From contig CAVXNB010000003.1 in assembly GCA_963763085.1 (NCBI GenBank), forward strand, positions 186,001 through 250,000: DNA of 64,000 bases, in the 5' to 3' direction. The translations under genes and the position numbers were made by a program. Under the pieces are notes generated by a model. That model did not search any database. It saw nothing but the letters and a program-made list of their open reading frames with translations, and was not told the origin of the DNA. This document shows positions 19,109-28,595 of this stretch, one piece after another. The DNA comes from CAVXNB01 sp963763085. GTDB taxonomy: Bacteria; Actinomycetota; Acidimicrobiia; Acidimicrobiales; Bog-793. Every line of letters starts with the position of its first letter. Position 1 is the first letter of the stretch.

Positions 19109-20469
19109 ACAGCGAAGAGCTCCAAGCTTCAGGGCGCCGACACCTCTGGATGCACTTCACGCGCATGGGAGCCTACGACGAGAAGCGCGAGATTCCCGTG
19201 ATCGAACGCGGCGAGGGCGCATACGTCTACGACACCAACGGCAAGCGCTACCTCGACGGCCTGTCAGGGCTCTTCGTCGTCCAGGTCGGGCACGGCCGCG
19301 TGGAGCTGGCCGAGGCGGCCGCCAAGCAGGCGTCGAAGTTGGCGTACTTCCCGCAATGGGGCTATGCCCACACCCCCGGCATCGAGCTGGCGGACCGACT
19401 TGCCGACTTCACGCCGGGTGACCTCAACCGCGTGTTCTTCACCACCGGAGGCAGCGAGGCCGTCGAGTCCGCCTGGAAGCTCGCCCGCCAGTATTTCAAG
19501 GTGACCGGCGAGCCGTCCCGGTACAAGGTGATCAGCCGCAACATCGCCTATCACGGGACCACGCTCGGAGCGCTCTCGATAAACGGCATCCCGTCGATTC
19601 GCCAGCCGTTCGAGCCCCTCGTGCCGGGAGCCCGCAAGGTGCAGAACACGAACCGGTACCGGTGCCACGACTGCGCCCACTTGAGCGCCTGCACGCTCCG
19701 CTGCGCGGACGACATCGAAAGGCAGATCGAGTACGAGGGTCCCGAGACGGTGGCGGCGGTCTTCCTCGAGCCGGTGCAGAATTCCGGGGGCTGCTTCACG
19801 CCGCCGCCGGGATACTTCGAGCGAGTCCGCGACATCTGCGACCGCAACGGCGTCCTGCTCGTGTCCGACGAGGTCATCTGCTCTTTCGGCCGCATCGGCG
19901 AGATGTTCGGCTGCGACCGGTACGGGTACGTCCCGGACATGATCACGTGTGCGAAAGGCATGACGAGCGGCTATTCGCCGATCGGCGCCATGATCGCCTC
20001 GGACCGCCTCATGGAGCCGTTCTTGAGCGGGAGCACGACGTTCTCGCACGGTGTGACGTTCGGCGGCCACCCCGTGTCGTCGGCGGTGGCGCTCGCCAAC
20101 CTCGATCTGATGGAGAACGAGCACATCATCGAGAACGTGCGTGAGAAGGAAGGCGCGTTCCGCTCGACGCTGGACAAGCTGAGCGACCTCCCGATCGTCG
20201 GCGACATCCGTGGGGCCGGGTTCTTCTACGCCATCGAGCTCGTCAGGGACAAGCAAACTCGGGCGAGCTTCAGCGACGACGAATCCGAGTGGCTGCTGCG
20301 GGGCTTCCTCTCGCCGGCGCTCTTCGAGGCGGGCCTCATCTGCCGGGCCGACGACCGTGGCGACCCGGTCATCCAGCTGTCGCCTCCGCTCATCTGCGGA
20401 CAGCAGCAGTTCGACGAGATCGAGAGCGTGCTCAGGTCAGTGCTGACCCAAGCATGGACGATGCTGTAA
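19105..20469 (+). CDS. Class III aminotransferase, putrescine/diamine-type, with cysteine cluster
   Basis: A 454-residue aminotransferase. ATG 19105 is preceded by GGGGGA and overlaps the regulator's stop; ATG 19093 is an alternative. Class III marks: FFTTGGSEAVESAWKLARQY, RNIAYHGTTLGALS, FLEPVQNSGG, VSDEVICSFGRIGEMFG and Lys ~284 in ITCAKGMTSGYSPIGA. The start WMHFTRMGAYDE and overall pattern match SpuC/beta-alanine-pyruvate-type enzymes acting on diamines. Unusual: residues ~187-200 carry four cysteines, CHDCAHLSACTLRC, in a surface insertion, looking like a metal site. With the FAD enzyme this gives two possible entries for putrescine into the pathway. Confidence 0.88.
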   Translation: MNSEELQASGRRHLWMHFTRMGAYDEKREIPVIERGEGAYVYDTNGKRYLDGLSGLFVVQVGHGRVELAEAAAKQASKLAYFPQWGYAHTPGIELADRLADFTPGDLNRVFFTTGGSEAVESAWKLARQYFKVTGEPSRYKVISRNIAYHGTTLGALSINGIPSIRQPFEPLVPGARKVQNTNRYRCHDCAHLSACTLRCADDIERQIEYEGPETVAAVFLEPVQNSGGCFTPPPGYFERVRDICDRNGVLLVSDEVICSFGRIGEMFGCDRYGYVPDMITCAKGMTSGYSPIGAMIASDRLMEPFLSGSTTFSHGVTFGGHPVSSAVALANLDLMENEHIIENVREKEGAFRSTLDKLSDLPIVGDIRGAGFFYAIELVRDKQTRASFSDDESEWLLRGFLSPALFEAGLICRADDRGDPVIQLSPPLICGQQQFDEIESVLRSVLTQAWTML

Positions 20470-20496
20470 GTCCTCCGGCGCTCCCACCCGACGGCG

Positions 20497-21450
20497 ATGA
20501 GCTACCTCTTGAACCACGCACATCACCTCGCGCATTTCTTGCTGGTCAACCAAGCCGGAGGCGCGCACGGAGTCGCCCCGACCAAGATCACCTACCTCCA
20601 GGTGATCATCCTCGGGGTGCTTCAAGGCGTCACGGAGCTCTTCCCCGTCTCGAGCCTCGGCCACACCGTCGTGTTCCCGGCGCTCTTCGGCTGGCACAAC
20701 CTCGTCGCCTCCGAAAGCGAATCGGAGTCGTTCTGGCTCGCTCTCGTCGTGGCGCTCCACGTCGGGACGGCGCTTGCTCTGGTCGTCTTCTTCTGGAAGG
20801 AGTGGAAGGCGATCGTCGCCGGCCTGTTCCACTCGGCCTGGACGCGGACGGTCACGACGCCGACCGAGCGGCTCGGCTGGCTTCTCGTGGTCGCGACCAT
20901 TCCCGCCGGCATCACCGGGGTCGTCTTCGAGCACCGACTTCGGGTGCTGTTCACCAAACCCCTCGCGGCGTCGATCTTCCTCATCGTCAACGGCTTCATC
21001 CTCTTCGGCGGGGAGCTGGCCCGGCGTCGGGCGGAGGTCCGGGAACGTCGGGGGCACCTGCCGCCGAGGGAGCTCAGGACGCTCGAGTACAAGGAGGCGG
21101 GCGTCATCGGGACGGCGCAGGTGCTTGCCCTGTTCGCCGGCATCAGCCGCTCCGGCGTCACGATGGTGGCAGGGCTGGTGAGGGGATTGAATTATGAGGA
21201 CACAGCCCGTTTCTCGTTCCTGCTCGCGACGCCCGTGATCCTCGCCGCCGGGCTTTACAAGATCCCCGACCTTCTCGGGCCGCTCGGCGACGGTGTTCGG
21301 ACGCAGGCGCTCGTGGGCGCAGCCGCCGCGTTCGTCGCGGCGCTGCTCTCGGTCCGCTTCCTCACCCGGTACTTCAAGACACGGACCCTGTGGCCGTTCG
21401 GCCTGTACTGCCTCGTGGCCGGCTCCATCTTCGTCGTCCGCTTCTCCTGA
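20497..21450 (+). CDS. uppP: Undecaprenyl-diphosphatase (BacA/UppP)
   Basis: A 317-residue integral membrane enzyme that dephosphorylates undecaprenyl diphosphate to recycle the cell-wall lipid carrier. The two catalytic blocks are clear: LGVLQGVTELFPVSSLGHTVV near residue 40 (Glu and Ser of the family's (E/Q)XXXE and PGXSRSXXT-type sites) and FAGISRSGVTMVAGL near residue 215, with FSFLLATPVILAAGL after it. About eight hydrophobic segments. ATG 20497 lies 27 bases after the aminotransferase stop, so read-through is possible though the functions are unrelated. Confidence 0.95.
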   Translation: MSYLLNHAHHLAHFLLVNQAGGAHGVAPTKITYLQVIILGVLQGVTELFPVSSLGHTVVFPALFGWHNLVASESESESFWLALVVALHVGTALALVVFFWKEWKAIVAGLFHSAWTRTVTTPTERLGWLLVVATIPAGITGVVFEHRLRVLFTKPLAASIFLIVNGFILFGGELARRRAEVRERRGHLPPRELRTLEYKEAGVIGTAQVLALFAGISRSGVTMVAGLVRGLNYEDTARFSFLLATPVILAAGLYKIPDLLGPLGDGVRTQALVGAAAAFVAALLSVRFLTRYFKTRTLWPFGLYCLVAGSIFVVRFS

Positions 21451-21501
21451 CGGCCGCGCCCAGCCGGCCGGGGGGCCGAACGGTCGCCGTAGGCTGAACG
21501 C

Positions 21502-21990
21502 ATGGCCATATACGACGCCCCCATCCAATCCCTTCAAGGAGAACCGCTCGACCTTCACAGTTTCGAGGACAAGGCGGTTCTGGTCGTCAACGTCGCCTCG
21601 CGCTGTGGGCTCACGCCCCAGTACACCGGGCTCGAAAGCCTGCAGGAGCAGTACGAGGATCGCGGTTTCACGGTGCTCGGGGTGCCCTGCAACCAATTCG
21701 GGGAGCAAGAGCCCGGATCGGCCGACGAGATCGCGACGTTCTGCTCGACCACTTACGGCGTGACCTTCCCCATGACCGAGAAGGTCGAGGTGAACGGTCC
21801 GGATCGCCACCCGCTCTACGCCGACCTGACCGAAGTCGCTGACGCCGAGGGAAAGGCGGGCGACATCCAGTGGAACTTCGAGAAGTTTCTCGTCGCTCCC
21901 GGCGGCCGGTCGATCACCCGCTTCCGCCCCAAGACCGATCCCGGCGCGCCGGAGGTCGTCACGGCGATCGAGGCCGTGCTGCCGGGCTGA
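21502..21990 (+). CDS. Glutathione peroxidase-family thiol peroxidase
   Basis: A 162-residue peroxidase. Peroxidatic Cys in VNVASRCGLTPQYTGLE (~37), then VLGVPCNQFGEQEPG with the catalytic Gln, and WNFEKFLVAPGG with the Trp-Asn pair: the complete Cys/Gln/Trp/Asn set. The active residue is Cys, not selenocysteine. In actinobacteria, which generally lack glutathione, such enzymes use thioredoxin or mycothiol-linked donors. It stands alone between uppP and the ArfB-like gene, all on the same strand. Confidence 0.93.
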   Translation: MAIYDAPIQSLQGEPLDLHSFEDKAVLVVNVASRCGLTPQYTGLESLQEQYEDRGFTVLGVPCNQFGEQEPGSADEIATFCSTTYGVTFPMTEKVEVNGPDRHPLYADLTEVADAEGKAGDIQWNFEKFLVAPGGRSITRFRPKTDPGAPEVVTAIEAVLPG

Positions 21991-22016
21991 GCCCTGCGGC
22001 TCGGGCACCTCGACCG

Positions 22017-22442
22017 ATGGTGGATCCGAGTGGCGATCTTGTCGTGACGAGGTCGCTCACCATCCCTGCGGGCGAGCTCCGGTGGCGCTTCTCAGGGAGC
22101 GGCGGCCCTGGCGGTCAACACGCGAACACGTCGAACACAAAGGTCACGCTGACCTGGAACGTCGAAGAATCTGCCGTGCCGTCCGAGTCGCAACGGATGC
22201 GCCTCTTACGCGAGCTCGGTCCCGCGGTCCGGGTCGTGGCCACAGACGAGCGCTCACAGGTGCGCAACCGGGAACTCGCGCTCGAGCGGCTCCGCGACCG
22301 AGTGCGGGCGGCGCTCTCCATCCGGGCCAGCCGTCGACCGACCGTGCCGACCCGATCCTCGGTCGATCGCAGGCTGGCGGAGAAACGGCTGCAATCGGAG
22401 CGAAAGACCGGGCGTCGTGCCGTCCACGACGTCGAGGACTGA
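22017..22442 (+). CDS. arfB: ArfB/YaeJ-like peptidyl-tRNA hydrolase (class I release factor-like)
   Basis: A 141-residue protein from ATG 22017. GSGGPGGQHANTSNTKVTL near residue 30 holds the GGQ motif that hydrolyses peptidyl-tRNA in the ribosomal P site. There is no codon-recognition domain, as in ArfB, and the C-terminal tail is basic (RRLAEKRLQSERKTGRR), which in the family enters the empty mRNA channel of stalled ribosomes. The start VVTRSLTIPAGELRWRFS matches the family. Longer frame 21870 overlaps the peroxidase gene. Confidence 0.92.
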   Translation: MVDPSGDLVVTRSLTIPAGELRWRFSGSGGPGGQHANTSNTKVTLTWNVEESAVPSESQRMRLLRELGPAVRVVATDERSQVRNRELALERLRDRVRAALSIRASRRPTVPTRSSVDRRLAEKRLQSERKTGRRAVHDVED

Positions 22443-22639
22443 GCACCGCCGTAGCGATCGCGCCCTGCCGTCGGCCACCTCGAAGCCCTGGAACCAGGTC
22501 AAGGCCGGGGCCCGGTGGAGCCGATATCCTCGAATGACCTTTCGGGGCATCCGGGAGACCTCGTCGGTGCGGCGGTCCGAACCGTTCTGAGCACCTCGAC
22601 CCAACTTGTCGGAGAGAGACCGCGGGAGCGGCAAGGATC

Positions 22640-25093
22640 ATGGCTGTGGATAACGCCGAGACGCCCCCAGCGAGCGCCTACGCGGACCCCGACGCGCCTG
22701 AGCCTGAGCTAGCTCCCGAACGCGGGACCAGCTCCTCCCGATACTTCCCGGCTGCTGCCGCAGCGGCGGCCATCCTGCTCGCACTGTTCGTCGCCTGGGC
22801 CTCGCTCCACCCGGGCAGCGGCGGCCCCTCCGATCATCTCGACGACGTCGTCGAGCTCGTCGCGGCCGCGGCAGCCGCAGCCAGCTGCGTCGTGTTCGGT
22901 CGTAATGCGGCTCCCCCGATGCGCCTCGCCTGGCTTTGGATCGGTGCCTCAGCCGCCTGCTGGGCGGTCGGCGAGGCGATCGTCTCGTGGTACGAGCTGG
23001 TCAGCGGACCGCCCGTCCCGTTCCCGTCGGTCGCCGACGCGTTCTTCCTCGCCGCGCTGCCGCTGGCCGCCATCGGCGTGCTGCTGTTCCCGTCGACGCC
23101 GACCTTCGGCATCTCACGCGCCCGCGTGCTCCTGGACGGCATCATCGTGGCCGGGTCGCTGCTCATCGTGAGCTGGACCACGGCGTTGGGCACCGTTTAC
23201 CACACCGGTTCGGGCAGTGTCTTCTCTCAGGCCGTCGGGCTTGCCTATCCGATCGGAGACATCATCGTTGCCACCGTCGGGATCAGCGTCCTCGCGCAGG
23301 GCCACGGTCGCCGGCGCGTCCCGCTCATGCTCGTCGTCGGCGGCCTCCTGTGCCTCACCCTCGCCGACAGCAGTCTCGCCGATCTCAGCCACCATGTCGG
23401 ATCGTTCTGGTACGGCAATCTCATCGAAGCGGGTCGATTGGCCGGCTTCCTGCTGATCGCGCTCGCCCCCCTCTGGCCGCTCGAGCCGGCGGGCGCCGCC
23501 CGTGACGAGGTCGAGGGTCAGTCTCTCTGGCAGGTCGCGCTCCCCTACTGCTTTCTTGCCATCGCGATCATCGCGGCCACCGTCAAACGGTCCCAGTCTG
23601 GCGGGCTAGACCGGTTCGTCCTCATAGCCGGGCTCTGTGTCATCACCGCCGTGCTCGCCCGCCAGGTGCTCACCCTGATCGAAAATCTCCGGCTCTCCCG
23701 ACAGATGCAGAACGCGGTCACGACGCTGCGAGCCAACCAGGTGGAACTGGTGCACTTCGCCCTCCACGACCCCCTGACCGAGCTGCCGAACCGGGTTCTC
23801 TTCGGTGACCGCATCGAGCACGCCCTCGCGCGGCGCGCCTCACCAACCCGCCGGGTCGCCGTGCTGCTGTGCGATCTCGATCGCTTCAAGAACGTGAACG
23901 ACACCCTCGGCCACTCCAGCGGCGACGAAGTCTTGATCGCGGCGTCAGATCGCCTGAGCTCGTGCGTGCGCCCGGGCGACACCGTCGCACGGATCGGCGG
24001 CGACGAATTCGCCATTCTCATCGAAGATGCCTCCGGCGTCGACGAAGTTGCCTCCGTGGCCGCCCGGGTCTGCTCGGCGATGCGCGCCCCGTTCACCGTT
24101 GCCGGGCGTGAGTTCTTCGTGCACGCGAGCGTCGGCATCGCCATGGGCAACCAACGGGACGCGCGAAGCGACGAGCTGCTTCGCGACGCGGACGTGGCGC
24201 TGTACGCCGCCAAGGACGCCGGAGGCGACGACTACACGTTCTTCGAGCCGCGGCTCGGCAAGGCCTACGTCGATCGGCTCGGACTCCAGGCCGAGCTCGG
24301 AGCCGCCCTCGACAACGGCCAGCTCCTCGTCGAGTACCAGCCTGTCGTGGAGCTCAGCTCTGGGCGCGCGGTCGGCGTCGAAGCGTTGCTGCGATGGCGC
24401 CATCCGCGGCGCGGGCTTCTGGAGCCGGTGGATTTCCTCGCCGTGGCGGAGAGCTCGGGCCTCGTCGTCCAACTCGGTGCCTGGGTCCTCGAGGAGGCCT
24501 TGCGGCAGCTTCGTGTGTGGAGGGACCGGATACCGGCTGCCGCTCAGCTCTGGACCGCGGTCAACGTCTCGGCCCGCCAATTGGCCAGCGGGGACCTCGT
24601 CGGCGTCGTCACGAAGGCCATCGAGGCGAGCGGGATCGAGCCGGAGGCGCTCCATATCGAGCTGACGGAGAGCGCCGTGATCGACCAGGTCGATTGGTCC
24701 CTGCTCGTTCTCGGTGATCTGAAGGCGGTCGGCGTGTCGCTCGAGATCGACGACTTCGGAACGGGTTACTCCTCTCTCGCGTACATGAAACAGCTCCCGA
24801 TCGACGGCGTGAAGATCGACCGGGTCTTCGTCGACGGACTCGGGACCGACGGGCGCGACGCCGTCATCGTGGAGGCCGTCGTGTCGTTGGCACACGCGCT
24901 CCAGCTAAAGGTGGCCGCAGAAGGTGTCGAAACAACTCGGCAAGTCGGGTGGCTGAGAACGCTCGGGTGCGATTACGGTCAGGGTTACTACTGGAGTACT
25001 CCGCTCCCCCCGGCCGAGATAGAGAAGTGGCTCGCCGGCAGCTGGGCACCGCCGGACGGGATTTCTGGCAGCCCGCCGTCCGAAAAACAGTGA
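22640..25093 (+). CDS. Membrane-bound GGDEF-EAL cyclic-di-GMP protein
   Basis: 817 residues. Residues ~32-345 hold eight or more hydrophobic segments, a MASE-like membrane sensor. The GGDEF domain follows (FALHDPLTELPNRVLF at ~375; RIGGDEFAILI at ~450), then a complete EAL domain (GVEALLRWRHP at ~580, HIELTESAVID, IDDFGTGYSSLAYMK, KIDRVFVDGL, AAEGVET). Both active sites look intact: GGDEF for synthesis and EAL with its metal-binding Glu/Asp residues for breakdown of c-di-GMP. The RxxD inhibitory site before GGDEF is not obvious. ATG 22640 is preceded by GGCAAGG. Monocistronic by spacing (197 bases upstream). Confidence 0.95.
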   Translation: MAVDNAETPPASAYADPDAPEPELAPERGTSSSRYFPAAAAAAAILLALFVAWASLHPGSGGPSDHLDDVVELVAAAAAAASCVVFGRNAAPPMRLAWLWIGASAACWAVGEAIVSWYELVSGPPVPFPSVADAFFLAALPLAAIGVLLFPSTPTFGISRARVLLDGIIVAGSLLIVSWTTALGTVYHTGSGSVFSQAVGLAYPIGDIIVATVGISVLAQGHGRRRVPLMLVVGGLLCLTLADSSLADLSHHVGSFWYGNLIEAGRLAGFLLIALAPLWPLEPAGAARDEVEGQSLWQVALPYCFLAIAIIAATVKRSQSGGLDRFVLIAGLCVITAVLARQVLTLIENLRLSRQMQNAVTTLRANQVELVHFALHDPLTELPNRVLFGDRIEHALARRASPTRRVAVLLCDLDRFKNVNDTLGHSSGDEVLIAASDRLSSCVRPGDTVARIGGDEFAILIEDASGVDEVASVAARVCSAMRAPFTVAGREFFVHASVGIAMGNQRDARSDELLRDADVALYAAKDAGGDDYTFFEPRLGKAYVDRLGLQAELGAALDNGQLLVEYQPVVELSSGRAVGVEALLRWRHPRRGLLEPVDFLAVAESSGLVVQLGAWVLEEALRQLRVWRDRIPAAAQLWTAVNVSARQLASGDLVGVVTKAIEASGIEPEALHIELTESAVIDQVDWSLLVLGDLKAVGVSLEIDDFGTGYSSLAYMKQLPIDGVKIDRVFVDGLGTDGRDAVIVEAVVSLAHALQLKVAAEGVETTRQVGWLRTLGCDYGQGYYWSTPLPPAEIEKWLAGSWAPPDGISGSPPSEKQ

Positions 25094-25187
25094 TTGAGCC
25101 CCACGTCAGGCTACGGTTTCTACCGTGACCTCCATCATTGAGGGCATACGAACAAGAGATAAAGACCCAATCGAGGGGTAGGCAACG

Positions 25188-25811
25188 ATGATCTGCACGC
25201 AATGTGAAGGTGAAATCCCAGAGGGCGCCACGGAGTGTCCGCATTGTGGCGCTGTGGTCGTCCTCGCCGAGTCGGCGGGGTCAGGTCCAGCCGTAGCCGA
25301 CATCCTGTCGACTCCGGCGGCGCCGGGTGGGCCCGCGGCGGCGCCGGCGGCGGCGCCGTCATCCGGTTCGACTCCCGCGTTCAAGTTCGATATGGCGAGA
25401 TGGAGTCGGGCGGACAGGATCGCGGGCGGCGCGACGCTGGTCCTTTTCATCTCGCTCTTCCTGCCGTGGTTCAGCTATCGGTTCATCGTCGGCGTCACGT
25501 ATTCGTGGAACGGGCTCGTCCACGGCTACATGTACATCACGCTTCTGATCTGCCTGGCGATCTTCGCGTATCTCATCGCCATCGCGGGCTACGAACGCCT
25601 GCCGTTCAAGCTGCCGGTCCGCCACGAGGCGGCGATCCTGATCGCGACCGTGGTCAACCTGGTGCTGGTGTTCATCGGGTTCATCGACAAGCCCTACGGC
25701 GTCGGCGTCGGTTGGAGCTTTGGATCCTTCGTCGGCCTGGCGGCCGCAATCGTTGCGGCAGCCCCACTCGGCATTCCTGTCATCCAGGGCGCCCGCAAGG
25801 GCATCAAGTAA
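25188..25811 (+). CDS. Zinc-ribbon membrane protein
   Basis: 207 residues with Shine-Dalgarno GAGGGG upstream of ATG 25188. Cys3, Cys6, Cys17 and Cys20 (MICTQCEG...ECPHCG) make a zinc ribbon. An Ala/Pro/Ser-rich linker (residues ~45-65) follows, then four hydrophobic segments (for example LVLFISLFLPWFSYRF and LLICLAIFAYLIAIAGY). A common actinobacterial type with no known function; perhaps a membrane stress or assembly factor. Confidence 0.8.
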   Translation: MICTQCEGEIPEGATECPHCGAVVVLAESAGSGPAVADILSTPAAPGGPAAAPAAAPSSGSTPAFKFDMARWSRADRIAGGATLVLFISLFLPWFSYRFIVGVTYSWNGLVHGYMYITLLICLAIFAYLIAIAGYERLPFKLPVRHEAAILIATVVNLVLVFIGFIDKPYGVGVGWSFGSFVGLAAAIVAAAPLGIPVIQGARKGIK

Positions 25812-25948
25812 TCAGCAGCGGGCTGGGCCGACCCGCGGACGCTCGGCTCCGAGCTTGGCCGCGACTCGGTCCGGGCCGCAGTTTCCCTCCCGGTCTCCCT
25901 GAGCAAGAATGGGGTTGACGCGATACCCGACCAGGAGGAGGCGCAGCC

Positions 25949-26527
25949 ATGACCTCGGCTCGAGAAGATCGGCAGGACCCGACCGTGCAGTGGCGGGGCA
26001 TCAACCATCTTGCGCTCATCACGAACGATATGGATGCGACGGTTCGCTTCTACCACGGAGTCCTCGGTGCCCGACTGATCGCCACGATCGGCACGCCGTA
26101 TTTCCGCCACTACTTCTTCGAGATCGGGCCTCAGAACAGCGTTGCCTTCTTCGAGTACACGCGCTCGCCATCTGCGCCATTCTCCAAGCCGGCCGGCATC
26201 CCCGACCCACGGGCGGCGCAGTTCGACCACCTCTCGTTCAACGTTGCCGATGAAGACGCGCTGCTTTCCCTGCGCGAGCGACTGAAGAGCGCTCACTGCG
26301 AGGTTACCGACGTCGTCGATCACGGCTTCATCCGCTCGGTCTACTTCAATGACCCGAACGGCATCGCGCTCGAAGCATCGTGGTGGGTGATGGATGCCAC
26401 GGCTCGTGACGCCGACTACGGGGACGACCGGCTTTTCGCCGACGGGGATCCCGTGCCGGCCGTACTGGAGCTGGTCGCCGACGGGGGCCTGCTGTCGGTG
26501 CCGTCGACGACGCTCACGCCCGAGTAG
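25949..26527 (+). CDS. VOC (glyoxalase/dioxygenase) family protein
   Basis: 192 residues with GGAGG 11 bases before the ATG. One vicinal-oxygen-chelate module: INHLALITNDMDATVRFYHGVLGARL (metal His), FFEIGPQNSVAFFEY, FDHLSFNVADEDALLSLRERL (second His) and YFNDPNGIALEAS (metal Glu). These metal ligands are consistent with an active enzyme of the catechol dioxygenase/glyoxalase superfamily. Substrate not deducible; neighbours give no clear pathway. Confidence 0.85.
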   Translation: MTSAREDRQDPTVQWRGINHLALITNDMDATVRFYHGVLGARLIATIGTPYFRHYFFEIGPQNSVAFFEYTRSPSAPFSKPAGIPDPRAAQFDHLSFNVADEDALLSLRERLKSAHCEVTDVVDHGFIRSVYFNDPNGIALEASWWVMDATARDADYGDDRLFADGDPVPAVLELVADGGLLSVPSTTLTPE

Positions 26528-26751
26528 CGGCTCGACGGGGGAACGACAACTCCACCGACTCATTTGACATCGCCGGCGCTCTCTGGCAGGGTGGCCACCG
26601 CGAGGGAAGCTTTGATCCCCGGCCTGTGAGTGGTCGCTTGGGCCTGGGGGGAGCGAATAGCGAACCCGTCCTCAAGTTGGCAGACAGACTGCATGCACAG
26701 GACAGGTATGACAACCCTCCCAGATATTGACTCCCTTTGGGTCCAGGTTCC

Positions 26752-27390
26752 ATGAGCTCGAATCCGGCCGCGGCCGAGCCTCTCCGCGACGACTCCGAGG
26801 ATCTCCTCGTCACGTCCCTCAAGGTGCAGGGCGGCGAAGCCGACGTCGGCGGCGACAAGCTCGCCTTCGCCCGGGTTCTGATGTCCGGCATCCGACTCGA
26901 GAACCTGACGCTACCTGTCGAGCGGACGCGCACCCAACAGGTGGCCGTCCTGAACCTCGACCTCGCGGAGCAGCTGACGTTCGGGCTCCGCGACATCATG
27001 AACAGCTGGGCGCGCTCGTCGCCCACTCCGGTTATGCCAGCGCGCGGAACCTGGTCGTGGACCTCCGATCCGCCTCGGGCCGACGACATCCTGGTCGCTC
27101 AGGTCGGCGCCGTGAGGAAGGAGATCGGGACCGCGGAGCAACCGACCCCGATCATCCGCCTCGACTTCACCGGGACCCTGCTGAAAGCGCTGACCAGTGA
27201 CCTGCCCCCGATTCGGATGCCCGGCGCGATCTTCACAGTGCCGCGCCACGTCCAGTCGCTCATCAGCAGCTTGAAGAAATGCACCCTTGCCTTGCGGCCG
27301 CAATCCGAGCTGCGCTACCTGGGTTTCGCGACTCCATCGCTCGATCCGGACGGGACCGGCGCACTGCAAGCATCCTGGCCGCAGCAGTAG
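26752..27390 (+). CDS. Hypothetical protein
   Basis: 212 residues from ATG 26752 (a TTG at 26737 is also in frame). Not recognised. No signal peptide or membrane segment. Blocks such as FARVLMSGIRLENLTLPVERTR and LTFGLRDIMNSWARS look like ordinary alpha/beta protein. A possible weak promoter (TTGACA at about 26566) lies upstream. Stands between the VOC gene and a lipoprotein gene. Confidence 0.6.
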   Translation: MSSNPAAAEPLRDDSEDLLVTSLKVQGGEADVGGDKLAFARVLMSGIRLENLTLPVERTRTQQVAVLNLDLAEQLTFGLRDIMNSWARSSPTPVMPARGTWSWTSDPPRADDILVAQVGAVRKEIGTAEQPTPIIRLDFTGTLLKALTSDLPPIRMPGAIFTVPRHVQSLISSLKKCTLALRPQSELRYLGFATPSLDPDGTGALQASWPQQ

Positions 27391-27482
27391 AGAGGCCGGA
27401 CGAGCACGGGGCGGGCATTTGTCGCCCTTAAGATGCCGTACACTTGGCGCGTCGACGACATCGCGAGCGAGGAGCGGCGTTG

Positions 27483-28544
27483 ATGCGCATCAGACGAAAG
27501 ATCGCAATCGCGGCCCTGACCGTAACCTGCACCCTCGCCGTCTCGGCATGTGGTGAGCAGATTGCCGCACACGTGTCTGCGGGCGATTCCGTGCACGCAG
27601 CCCTGACCAGCGTCTTCAACTCTCACACGACCAGGTTCGTCATCACGGCCGAGAATCTGCCGGGAAAGGCGAGCATCGCGGACGGCAGCTTCTCGATCGT
27701 GGTGACCACATCCAAGGAGAGCGGACAGAGCGCCTCGTCCTCGACCGGTAACCGATCCGTGGACATCTCGATCTATCACGAGAGCACGAACTTGATGGAC
27801 ATCCGTGAAGTCGACGGGACGGAATACTTTCGATTGGACCTCAAGGACATCAGCGCATTCGGCGGCGCAGGAAGCTATGCGAGGATCGCGAGCGAGCTCA
27901 ACAAGCTCGCGGCGAGCCCGGGCCTCTCCTATTTTCACGACATCCTGGTCGGCAACTGGGTCGGCATCTCGACGAAGACCGTCGTCGCTTTCACACGCCA
28001 GCTCGAGCACAGCCTCGCTCCGACTACCGTAGCGCCGACGATCGATGTGAAGCAGCTCCGGATGCTTACTGTCGCAATCGACACCTCCTTGATCCAGTCG
28101 ATTCGTACCTGGCTCAGCATCCACCAGATCCACGCCGGCGAATACTCCTTGAACCTTCCCATTCGTGGCTTCGTGGGATCGTTCGTTCGGGGCATTATCA
28201 AGCCCCTGGAGAGTTTCATACGGGCGTACACGAAGGTGCCATTGCCTCCGGGAGAAATCACCCAAGGCGTCGGAAAAGCGATCGACAGGATCCCTGCCGG
28301 TCTGAGCGTGCACGCGAACCTCTGGGTTCAGAGCGGGTCGATGAGCAGGCTGCAGATCTTCATTCCCGACTCGCCCACCTCGGTCATGATCGGTATTTCC
28401 CACCCGGCGTCACCGGTCCAGGCCCCGAATGGCGCGACGATCCTCACCATGAGCAGCCTCACCGCCCTCTACAAGCTGATGCTGCCTGGCGGATTGGGAG
28501 GTTCCGGGCTTTCGGGAGGACTCGGGTCCTCTCTGGGAGTCTGA
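27483..28544 (+). CDS. Exported lipoprotein, LppX/LprAFG-like fold possible
   Basis: 353 residues from ATG 27483. Signal peptide MRIRRKIAIAALTVTCTLAVSAC ends in a lipobox (AVSAC), so Cys23 is likely lipidated. The mature part is rich in Ser/Thr with repeated beta-type segments (TRFVITAENLPGKASIADGSF, VDISIYHESTNLMDIREV, YFRLDLKDISAF), a style seen in actinobacterial lipoproteins that carry lipids, though I cannot prove homology. Ends with a Gly/Leu-rich tail. Confidence 0.75.
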   Translation: MRIRRKIAIAALTVTCTLAVSACGEQIAAHVSAGDSVHAALTSVFNSHTTRFVITAENLPGKASIADGSFSIVVTTSKESGQSASSSTGNRSVDISIYHESTNLMDIREVDGTEYFRLDLKDISAFGGAGSYARIASELNKLAASPGLSYFHDILVGNWVGISTKTVVAFTRQLEHSLAPTTVAPTIDVKQLRMLTVAIDTSLIQSIRTWLSIHQIHAGEYSLNLPIRGFVGSFVRGIIKPLESFIRAYTKVPLPPGEITQGVGKAIDRIPAGLSVHANLWVQSGSMSRLQIFIPDSPTSVMIGISHPASPVQAPNGATILTMSSLTALYKLMLPGGLGGSGLSGGLGSSLGV

Positions 28545-28595
28545 GCGTCTGGCTCACGACCTGTTCCCTGCCGGCCCACGCCGGATTCTGAACAG

